Shown in pieces: positions 1 to 5,769 of a stretch of 9,592 nucleotides of DNA. Within the stretch, counting starts at the first letter, position 1, and every line of letters starts with the position of its first letter. Under the pieces are notes generated by a model that was given only the letters and a program-made list of their open reading frames with translations, searched no databases and was not told the origin of the DNA. This DNA is from Bacillota bacterium (lineage in GTDB: Bacteria > Bacillota > Clostridia > Christensenellales > Aristaeellaceae), in contig JAEZLW010000087.1 of assembly GCA_023415145.1 (NCBI GenBank), positions 1-9,592 of the forward strand. Direction: 5' to 3'. The position numbers and the translations under genes were made by a program.

Positions 1-1817
1 AAAGCGGTGATTTCCTCAGCTTCCAGGGGCCTGGCGGCCATGCGGGCCAGGTCATACATCTGAAGGCACAATAGGGTAGTGGTCTCGTTCTTTTCCCGGC
101 TGGAAAGCGCCTGGACGGTAGGGTTCAGGCGGTTTAGGATCAGGGTAAAGCGCTCTGGCATTTTGAACTCTTGGCCGTACATGCGGCTCATTTCCTTGAA
201 GCGGCGGCTCTGCTCATCTTCCACCAACAGGGCGCTCAGATCGCGGTTGGAAAGTGCCTCCAGCTTGACCTCCAGGTCGGCTTGGGAGAGTGCTTCGCGG
301 AAGAGCTTCTCCAGCGCTTCGCGGCTAACATCCTTTCCCTCGTCGGTTTCTTCCTTCAGGCTCTCCACATCGGCGTCTATCCGGGCGAAGGTAACTTCCT
401 GCAGCCCGCCGCCGTACTCCATAAAGGACAGGAAGTTGGCGTCGATGACATGCTCCATTACGACAACGTCAATGCCCCGCTGGGTGTACAAATCCACCGA
501 GGCGGCCTGTCGCTTGGCGTCGTTGGTGTAGTAGATTTTTTTGCCGGCCTTGCCCTCGTTGCGGGCCTTGTATTCCTCCAGCGTGTAATATTCATTGGCG
601 GTGGTCTTCAAAAGCAGGATGGACTTTACCGCGTCAAAGAACTTGTTGTCGCGGATGCAGCCAAACTTGATGAAGGGATGGATATCATCCCAATAGGTTT
701 GATACGTTTCCCGCTGGGTATTGAAAAGCCCGGTCAGCCTGTCGCCCACCTTTTTGGTGATGTGGGCGGACAGCTTTTTCACATAGCCGTCGTTTTGCAG
801 GAAGGAACGGCTCACGTTCAGCGGCAGGTCGGGGCAGTCGATGACGCCCTTTAGGAGCATCAGGAACTCAGGAATGACTTCTTTGATGTTGTTAGCTACG
901 AACACCTGGCCGCTGAACAGCTTGATTTCGCCTTCCCTGGCACCAAAGTCATTTTTGAGTTTGGGGAAGTAGAGGATGCCTTTGAGGTTGAAGGGATACT
1001 CCACGTTCAGATGCACCCAGAACAGCGGGTCTTCAAACTCGTGGAATAGCTTGCGGTAAAAGGCCTTGTATTCATCGTCGGTGCAGTCCTTGGGGTTTTT
1101 CAGCCACAGGGGACTGGTTTCGTTGATGAGCTGCGGCTCCGGTATCTTGGGCTCCTGCTCTTCCTCACCTTCTTTTTTCTCGGCAGGAATGGGCTTAGCG
1201 GCAAGGTCCTTCAAATAAACGGGGATGGCGAGATAGCCGCAGTAGCGGTCCAGCACTTCCCGCACGCGGTAGGTTTCTAGAAACTCTTTTTCGTCATCTG
1301 CAATGTGCAGGGTGATAACCGTGCCGCGCTCGGCTTTTTCGGATAAGGACATTTTAAACTGCATGCCGTCGGCGCTTTCCCAGCGCACGGCCTCGCTGCC
1401 TTCTTTATAGGATAGGGTATCAATGGTCACCCTGCCGGCCACCATGAAGGCGGAGTAGAAACCCAGGCCGAAATGGCCGATGATGCCGCCCTTCTCCTGG
1501 TTTTCGCTGCCATAGTTCTTCAAAAACTCTTCGGCGCTGGAGAAAGCCACCTGATTGATGTACTTGTGCACTTCTTCCGCCGTCATGCCGATGCCGTTGT
1601 CGCAAAAGCGGAGCTCGCCCTTTTCCTTGTCCACTTCCACCGTGACACGGAAATTTTCCTCCGTGCCGGGATGGATCATTTTGTATTTGGTGATGGCGTC
1701 GCAGGCGTTGGACACCATTTCGCGGATGAAGATGTCCTTGTCGGAGTACAGCCAACGCTTGATGATGGGCATGATGTTTTGCGCATGAATGGAGATATTG
1801 CCATTTTCCCTGTTCAT
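1..1817 (-). CDS. htpG: Molecular chaperone HtpG (Hsp90 family), C-terminal end cut by window edge
   Basis: This is a cytosolic ATP-dependent Hsp90 chaperone. The minus-strand frame is open for 605 codons from the ATG at 1815-1817, preceded by AGGAGG at 8 nt spacing, and leaves the window without a stop. The N-terminal GHKL ATPase domain shows E33/N37/D40 (motif EMVSNACDA), DNGIGM at 73-78 and the lid motif GHFGLGFYSAF at 114-124. A charged, Glu/Lys-rich linker lies near 206-228, followed by the middle domain with DCPDLPLNVSRSFLQ near 327-341, whose Arg337 matches the catalytic middle-domain Arg of Hsp90. The visible end is in the C-terminal dimerisation domain, so probably only a few tens of residues are missing compared with the usual 620-640. 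It is divergent from guaB and sits behind a CIRCE operator, implying HrcA heat-shock control. Identification is secure. Confidence 0.97.
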   Translation of the reverse strand, partial: MNRENGNISIHAQNIMPIIKRWLYSDKDIFIREMVSNACDAITKYKMIHPGTEENFRVTVEVDKEKGELRFCDNGIGMTAEEVHKYINQVAFSSAEEFLKNYGSENQEKGGIIGHFGLGFYSAFMVAGRVTIDTLSYKEGSEAVRWESADGMQFKMSLSEKAERGTVITLHIADDEKEFLETYRVREVLDRYCGYLAIPVYLKDLAAKPIPAEKKEGEEEQEPKIPEPQLINETSPLWLKNPKDCTDDEYKAFYRKLFHEFEDPLFWVHLNVEYPFNLKGILYFPKLKNDFGAREGEIKLFSGQVFVANNIKEVIPEFLMLLKGVIDCPDLPLNVSRSFLQNDGYVKKLSAHITKKVGDRLTGLFNTQRETYQTYWDDIHPFIKFGCIRDNKFFDAVKSILLLKTTANEYYTLEEYKARNEGKAGKKIYYTNDAKRQAASVDLYTQRGIDVVVMEHVIDANFLSFMEYGGGLQEVTFARIDADVESLKEETDEGKDVSREALEKLFREALSQADLEVKLEALSNRDLSALLVEDEQSRRFKEMSRMYGQEFKMPERFTLILNRLNPTVQALSSREKNETTTLLCLQMYDLARMAARPLEAEEITA

Positions 1818-1893
1818 CGTATTGTCCTCCTGCCATGATGGAAGATATTGGCGCGGCCTTCCCTGCTGGAGGCCGACTTTGCCTTTCCATGGT

Positions 1894-1922
1894 ATTTTAT
1901 CATTGGACAGGCAGGATTGCAA
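1894..1922 (-). promoter_or_regulatory. Putative sigma-A type promoter of htpG
   Basis: On the minus strand a -35-like TTGCAA (1917-1922) is followed after 17 bases by a -10-like TAAAAT (1894-1899). The start would lie about 70 bases upstream of the htpG ATG. The -35 matches consensus at 4 of 6 positions and the -10 at 5 of 6. It lies immediately downstream of the CIRCE element. This is a reading by eye; another promoter further upstream is possible. Confidence 0.5.
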
Positions 1923-1929
1923 GGGAAAA

Positions 1930-1956
1930 TTAGCACTCATCGGCGGAGAGTGCTAG
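1930..1956 (-). promoter_or_regulatory. CIRCE operator (HrcA binding site) upstream of htpG
   Basis: The arms TTAGCACTC (1930-1938) and GAGTGCTAG (1948-1956) are separated by exactly 9 bases. The CIRCE consensus is TTAGCACTC-N9-GAGTGCTAA, so 17 of 18 arm positions match; only the final base differs. CIRCE is the binding site of the heat-shock repressor HrcA. The element lies about 110 bases upstream of the htpG start and 7 bases upstream of the putative -35. HrcA sites often overlap or follow the promoter, so either the promoter call is imperfect or repression works from an upstream position. The guaB promoter is about 70 bases away on the other side and is probably not under its control. Confidence 0.92.
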
Positions 1957-2024
1957 CAATTTGGTACGAACCATGCAGTGATCAAAAACTTGCGATAAAA
2001 TGAAAGAAAAAATGTAAAAATTGT

Positions 2025-2053
2025 TTGACATAGGTTGTCCATGCTGATAGAAT
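2025..2053 (+). promoter_or_regulatory. Strong sigma-A type promoter of guaB
   Basis: A perfect -35 TTGACA (2025-2030), a 17-base spacer and a -10 TAGAAT (2048-2053, 5 of 6) with an extended TGA just before it. An A/T-rich tract lies upstream (about 1981-2024), resembling an UP element. Transcription would start near 2060, leaving a leader of roughly 75-80 bases before the guaB start. I recognise no purine riboswitch in that leader. Confidence 0.82.
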
Positions 2054-2137
2054 ATCTGCTAATAATCCAATATATCAAGGAAGGCTGACGCCGGGCTTGG
2101 TATAAATCCTTCATGACCTATGGAAAGGATGATGCAT

Positions 2138-3598
2138 ATGCTTTGCAAACAGGTTCGCGAAGGCCTTACTTTTGACGATGTATTGCTTGTTCCCCGCCGC
2201 AGCGAGGTGCTCCCCAAGGATGTGGACATTTCGACGCGGCTGACACCGGTGATCAAACTGAACATACCACTGCTTTCCGCCGCCATGGATACGGTGACGG
2301 ACGCGCGTCTGGCCATCGCCATCGCCAGGGAAGGCGGACTGGTAATTATTCACAAGAACATGACAATTGAAGAGCAGGCGGCCCAGGTGGATAAGGTGAA
2401 ACGCAGCGAGCATGGCGTCATCACCGATCCATTTTTTCTTTCTCCCGAACATCTCATCCGGGACGCGGATGCATTGATGGCCCGCTACCGCATCAGCGGC
2501 GTGCCCATCACCAGGGACGGGCGGCTGGTGGGCATCCTGACCAACCGGGACCTGCGCTTTGAAACAGATATGCTAAGGCCCATCGGTGAAGTAATGACCA
2601 GCAAAAACCTGGTCACAGCGCCGGAGGGGACTACGCTGGAGGAGGCCAAGAAAATACTGGCTGCCCACCGCATTGAAAAGCTGCCCATCGTGGAGTAGGA
2701 TTACAACCTGCGCGGGCTTATCACCATCAAAGATATCGAAAAGAGCACCAAGTATCCAAGCAGTGCCAAGGATGCAAACGGGCGTCTGTTGTGCGGCGCG
2801 GCGGTGGGCATCACCAAGGATGTGCTGCAGCGCGTGGAAGCCCTGGTAAACGCCAAGGTGGACGTAATCTCCATCGATACGGCCCACGGCCATAGCCTGG
2901 GCGTGTTGCATGCGGTGGAGGAAATCCGCAAACACTATCCCGGTGTGCAGTTGTTTGCAGGCAATGTTGCCACTGCCGCAGCCACTCATGATTTGATCTC
3001 GGCGGGCGTAAACTGTGTGAAGGTGGGCATCGGGCCGGGCTCCATCTGCACCACGCGGGTGGTGGCGGGCATCGGCGTCCCTCAAATTACAGCCGTCAGC
3101 GATTGCGCCGAGGAGGCCGACAAGCACGGCATAACAGTGATCGCCGACGGCGGTATCAAGTACTCCGGCGACATCCCCAAGGCCATCGCGGCCGGGGCTT
3201 CCGCGGTGATGCTGGGCAGCCTGCTGGCCGGCGTGGAGGAAAGCCCCGGGGCCATGGAAATATACCAGGGCCGCTCCTTCAAGGTGTACCGCGGCATGGG
3301 GTCGTTAGGTGCTATGGCGGAGGGCAGCCGCGACCGGTATTTCCAGGAGGACGCCAAGAAGCTGGTGCCCGAGGGCGTGGAAGGCCGTGTGCCCTACAAG
3401 GGGCCGTTGTCTGACACGGTATTCCAGTTGATGGGCGGGCTTAGGTCCGGCATGGGCTATTGCGGTACGGCGACCATTGAAGACTTGCGCAAAAACGGCG
3501 AATTCATCCGCATCACCGGCGCAGGGCTCAAGGAAAGCCATCCCCACGATATCTCCATCACCAAGGAAGCGCCGAATTATTCCAGAATGGATCCATAA
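2138..3598 (+). CDS. guaB: IMP dehydrogenase, interrupted by an in-frame TAG at codon 187
   Basis: IMP dehydrogenase oxidises IMP to XMP with NAD+, the first committed step of GMP synthesis. The frame runs 487 codons including both stops, the normal length of the family. The start at 2138 is chosen because GGAAAGGA (2122-2129) sits 8 bases upstream; an ATG at 2120 has no such site. Visible are the N-terminal barrel motif LTFDDVLLVP, two CBS domains (about 95-210), the catalytic loop GIGPGSICTTR with Cys304, ADGGIKYSGDI, the loop RGMGSLGAM and EGVEGRVPYKG. Codon 187 is TAG (2696-2698), where relatives have an ordinary residue after LPIVD/E. Sequence on both sides is otherwise well conserved. 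Without readthrough only 186 residues are made, lacking the catalytic Cys. No in-frame ATG follows closely; a TTG at 2789 has no convincing ribosome site. It may be a recent nonsense mutation, a sequencing or assembly error, or suppressed amber. Confidence 0.93.
2696..2698 (+). other. In-frame amber codon inside guaB
   Basis: The reading is GTG GAG TAG GAT TAC AAC CTG, in the frame that continues unbroken to 3598. TAG differs by one base from AAG, GAG and CAG, all plausible residues at this variable turn of the second CBS domain. TAG is used as a true terminator elsewhere in the window (the dipeptidase as TAG TAA at 6664-6669, and the GyrI-like gene at 8423-8425), so wholesale reassignment of TAG is unlikely. 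Confidence 0.95.
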
Positions 3599-3600
3599 TT

Positions 3601-3622
3601 CGCGCAAAGCAAGCTTTGCGCG
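3601..3622 (+). terminator. Hairpin directly after guaB, possible weak terminator
   Basis: A perfect 9-bp stem (3601-3609 with 3614-3622) and a CAAG loop, starting 2 bases after the guaB stop. No run of T follows, so it may be a 3'-end stabilising hairpin or part of the repeat-rich spacer rather than a classical terminator. Confidence 0.35.
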
Positions 3623-3631
3623 AGTCTGCAT

Positions 3632-3698
3632 GGTTCACTTGTATACTTGCATCCTCCTGCGCTGCGCTTGTCCGGTGCAAGTATACGGGCAGTGAACC
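3632..3698 (+). repeat. Long imperfect inverted repeat in the guaB-guaA gap
   Basis: GGTTCACT (3632-3639) pairs with AGTGAACC (3691-3698), and GTATACTTGCA (3641-3651) pairs perfectly with TGCAAGTATAC (3676-3686). An asymmetric bulge (one T against GGGC) separates the two helices. The terminal loop is about 24 bases and GC-rich. In all there are 19 base pairs. Further small hairpins follow, at 3710-3724 (GCTTG/CAAGC) and 3736-3748 (CTGGC/GCCAG). No protein-coding signal is convincing in this stretch. Confidence 0.8.
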
Positions 3699-3755
3699 GC
3701 GTAAGGATAGCTTGCTCCGCAAGCGACCCGCCCGCCTGGCAGAGCCAGACGAGAC

Positions 3756-3808
3756 GATTACAAACGAGGGGGAACTGCGGTTCCCCCTCGTTGCTCCCCT
3801 GGAGTTTG
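3756..3808 (+). repeat. Intergenic hairpin repeat, copy A (upstream of guaA)
   Basis: A perfect 13-bp stem with a TGCG loop (3763-3775 with 3780-3792) is followed by a conserved tail, GTTGCTCCCCTGG then AGTTTG. The same layout recurs at 5669-5716. CAAAC (3761-3765) and AGGGG (3767-3771) could alternatively pair with GTTTG (3804-3808) and CCCCT (3796-3800), giving two mutually exclusive folds. No T-run follows. It lies about 150 bases before the guaA start. From 3809 to 3946 I see no gene and no convincing promoter. Confidence 0.75.
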
Positions 3809-3959
3809 GCTAAAATTTTGCTCATATGAAATCTTTGCCTCTCGCCCTTTACGGAGTCTTTGAAACGCATTGGAAAGTATGCAGGATTTGGCATCAGGGC
3901 GTCGAATGGTAATCGTTATATGATGAAATCCCTATATGGTGAAACCGGGAGGTGCTTCT

Positions 3960-5432
3960 ATGCGCGATATGGTGCTGGTCGTTAGTTTCGACAGGACGAA
4001 CAGCCATTCCGTGGCACGAAAGCTTCGGGCAGAGCGGGTGTATTGCAAAATCGTTCCCGCGGATATCGCGCCGGATGAGGTTAAAAATCAAGAGCCGTTG
4101 GGGATTATTCTGGCGGGGGGGTCCCAGGGGGCACTGAGCCTGCCTGGATTTCAACAGGATCTGCTGGAGCTTGATCTGCCGGTTCTGGCCTTGGGCGACG
4201 CCGCGGCTGCGGTTTGCGGGTTTTTGGGCGGCCAGGCGGCAGATAACTATTTGGAACAAAGCGCGGCCCCCGTTACTTATCAGGCGGAGCTGCCCTTGTT
4301 TGAGGAAATTACGGAAGGCGAGCGCATGATGACCTTTGTGCGCCCTCTTTCCCTTGCGGAAGGCATGGTCCCCGCCGCCTTTGCCCGGGAAGCGGTGATA
4401 GGCTTTACCCATGTACAAAAGCGGCTGTACGGGCTGCAGTTTCAGGTAGAGCAGAATGACCCGGACGGCATTATGATCCTTTCCAACTTCGCCCAGAAGG
4501 TATGCGGCTGCACGCCGTGGTGGGACAGTGGGGCCTTTATCCAGCGCGCGGTGGATGAGATTCGCCGGGTGGTGGGGGAGGGCACGGCCCTTTGTGCCAT
4601 CTCCGGGGGTGTGGACAGCGGTGTTTGCGCCATGCTGGGGCATAAGGCCATCGGCATGCGCCTGAAATGTATTTTTGTGGATACGGGACTTTTGCGCAAA
4701 GGCGAAAGCGAATTTGTGATGTCCTTTTACAGGGATGCGCTGGGCCTGAACATTGTGCGCGTGGATGCCGCCGACCGCTTTTTGCGTGAGCTATCGGGAA
4801 TTACTGACCCTGAGCGGAAAAGCCAGACCGTGATGCGCCTTTTGCAGGAGATACTCAATGGCGAGGTTTCCAAAACGCCGGATGTCAATGTCATTTTGCA
4901 GGGGACCAATTATTCCGATTACGAGGCGGGCCCTTTGAGTGATACGCCTGTTTCCATGAGCATGCGTTCCCGCAAGGCGGTTCTGGTGGAGCCGGTGCGG
5001 GAGCTTTTCAAGGATGAGATTCGCCGCGTAGGCGAGGAAATGGGCATGCCTCAGGATATCACCTCCCGCCAGCCTTTCCCCGGAGCGGGGCTTGCGCTTA
5101 GGATTATGGGGGATGTAACTTCCCAGCGCTTGCACATCCTTCGGGAAGCGGATTCCATCTTTTTGGAGGAAGTGGCACAAAGCGGCCAGGGAAAGCGGCT
5201 TTGGCAGCATTTTGCGGTGCTCAGCGATATGACGCAAAGCGGGCTAAACGGCATAGCCATCTGCCTTCGGGCGGTTCATGCCAGCGAAAGCTCTGCCGCC
5301 ATGGCGGCCCGGCTGCCTTTTGATCTCCTTGAGCGGGCTTCGAACCGCATTCTGAAAACCCTTCCCCAGGTGGTGCGGGTAGTATATGATTTGACACCAA
5401 GCCAAAACTTTTCAGGCATCGAATGGCAATAA
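3960..5432 (+). CDS. guaA: GMP synthase homologue (GuaA-like) with inactive glutaminase domain
   Basis: GMP synthase converts XMP to GMP using ATP and ammonia from glutamine. This 490-residue protein aligns from end to end with GuaA (usually 510-525). The start at 3960 is chosen because GGGAGG (3947-3952) is 7 bases upstream; an ATG at 3936 has no site. The amidotransferase half (1-185) is degenerate: the usual PVLGICYG reads PVLALGDA (Gly79 for the catalytic Cys), and QFHPEV reads QFQVEQ (Gln162 for the catalytic His; Glu164 is kept). The ATP-pyrophosphatase half keeps ISGGVDSG (214-221), FVDTGLLRKGE, LVEPVRELFKDE and RQPFPGAGLALRI. However, the KSHHNVGGL segment is replaced by MRSRKAV, the GDGRTY segment is missing, and the C-terminal KPPATIEWE reads SQNFSGIEWQ. 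ATP-binding potential is retained; glutamine use is almost certainly lost and XMP binding is doubtful. It may be a divergent paralogue rather than the main GMP synthase. Confidence 0.85.
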   Translation: MRDMVLVVSFDRTNSHSVARKLRAERVYCKIVPADIAPDEVKNQEPLGIILAGGSQGALSLPGFQQDLLELDLPVLALGDAAAAVCGFLGGQAADNYLEQSAAPVTYQAELPLFEEITEGERMMTFVRPLSLAEGMVPAAFAREAVIGFTHVQKRLYGLQFQVEQNDPDGIMILSNFAQKVCGCTPWWDSGAFIQRAVDEIRRVVGEGTALCAISGGVDSGVCAMLGHKAIGMRLKCIFVDTGLLRKGESEFVMSFYRDALGLNIVRVDAADRFLRELSGITDPERKSQTVMRLLQEILNGEVSKTPDVNVILQGTNYSDYEAGPLSDTPVSMSMRSRKAVLVEPVRELFKDEIRRVGEEMGMPQDITSRQPFPGAGLALRIMGDVTSQRLHILREADSIFLEEVAQSGQGKRLWQHFAVLSDMTQSGLNGIAICLRAVHASESSAAMAARLPFDLLERASNRILKTLPQVVRVVYDLTPSQNFSGIEWQ

Positions 5433-5438
5433 ACCAGT

Positions 5439-5468
5439 TCGTGAAAATCGCTGGCGCGCTTTTCACGA
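5439..5468 (+). terminator. Hairpin after guaA, possible terminator
   Basis: TCGTGAAAA (5439-5447) pairs perfectly with TTTTCACGA (5460-5468) across a 12-base GC-rich loop, starting 6 bases after the guaA stop. A short GTTTTC follows. The large loop and weak T-tract make it a modest terminator candidate. Confidence 0.4.
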
Positions 5469-5475
5469 GTTTTCG

Positions 5476-5610
5476 CAGAATTTCCTTGTAGTCTACGCAC
5501 CGGTCTGCGCAATGCTTGCCCGGTGTTCCGTGTTCCAATTGCAAAGCACTTTGAACACTTCAGGTTCGGGGAAAAATCCCCTCACCCTAGACTACGGCCA
5601 GGAAATTCTG
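5476..5610 (+). ncRNA. Candidate multibranched structured RNA in the guaA-dipeptidase gap
   Basis: A long-range closing helix is formed by CAGAATTTCC (5476-5485) with GGAAATTCTG (5601-5610), and TAGTCTA (5489-5495) with TAGACTA (5588-5594). It encloses three local hairpins: CACCGG/CCGGTG (5498-5503 with 5520-5525), GTGTTC/GAACAC (5530-5535 with 5553-5558), and GGGGA/TCCCC (5568-5572 with 5577-5581). This gives a four-way layout of about 135 bases. I do not recognise it as a known RNA family, and the strand is uncertain because the pairing works in either direction. Confidence 0.4.
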
Positions 5611-5613
5611 TAA

Positions 5614-5667
5614 GGAATGGATTTCTTACGAAATCCTTCCGAAATCGCCGCACATGTCGCCAATTTC
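5614..5667 (+). repeat. Two adjacent hairpins related to the repeat island at 6792-6933
   Basis: GGAA-T-GGATTTC pairs with GAAATCC-TTCC around a TTAC loop (about 5614-5640). Next, CCGAAAT pairs with ATTTCGG (about 5639-5669), with CCGCACATGTCGC in its loop. The segment 5645-5666 matches the reverse complement of 6792-6813 at 19 of 22 positions, and nearby words also recur in inverted orientation at 6901-6933. Confidence 0.6.
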
Positions 5668-5668
5668 G

Positions 5669-5716
5669 GATTGACAAACGAGGGGCCGCGGCCCCTTGTT
5701 GCTCCCCTGGGGTTTG
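5669..5716 (+). repeat. Intergenic hairpin repeat, copy B (upstream of the dipeptidase gene)
   Basis: This has the same architecture as 3756-3808: GATT, then ACAAACGAGGGG, a hairpin (5677-5687 with 5690-5700, one G-T pair), then GTTGCTCCCCTGG and GGTTTG. The stem-loop interior differs from copy A, yet both remain fully paired. The alternative outer pairing (CAAAC 5675-5679 with GTTTG 5712-5716; AGGGG 5681-5685 with CCCCT 5704-5708) is also kept. It ends 53 bases before the dipeptidase start. Confidence 0.75.
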
Positions 5717-5769
5717 TTGACAATCTTGATATTATAGATTTCACTCAAGCTTGGATCAGGAGGAATATC

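Noticed and set aside
171..854. Long plus-strand open frame opposite htpG
   Set aside because: It lies wholly antisense to the conserved htpG frame, has no good ribosome site and no recognisable domains; it is a shadow of GC-biased codon use.
1420..1890. Minus-strand open frame overlapping the start of htpG
   Set aside because: It is in a different frame from htpG; the htpG frame from 1817 carries all Hsp90 motifs.
2054..2137. Purine riboswitch in the guaB leader
   Set aside because: The leader is only about 80 bases and I see no three-way junction core or expression platform of a guanine-type switch.
2789..3598. Separate gene beginning after the guaB stop
   Set aside because: It would start at a TTG inside a conserved stretch with no convincing ribosome site, and would lack the first part of the barrel; the same frame is continuous with guaB apart from one TAG.
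3616..3813. Short plus-strand frames across the guaB-guaA gap
   Set aside because: They run through hairpin repeats. Copies A and B both translate to a similar NEG...PLVAPL peptide only because the DNA element is repeated, and no ribosome site is present.
5717..5745. Promoter with TTGACA at 5717-5722 before the dipeptidase gene
   Set aside because: No acceptable -10 lies 16-18 bases downstream; the A/T-rich TATTATAG is only 7 bases away.
5617..5769. Upstream extension of the dipeptidase to a start at 5617
   Set aside because: The extra 51 residues derive from the intergenic repeat, while a strong AGGAGGA site lies just before 5770, where family homology begins.
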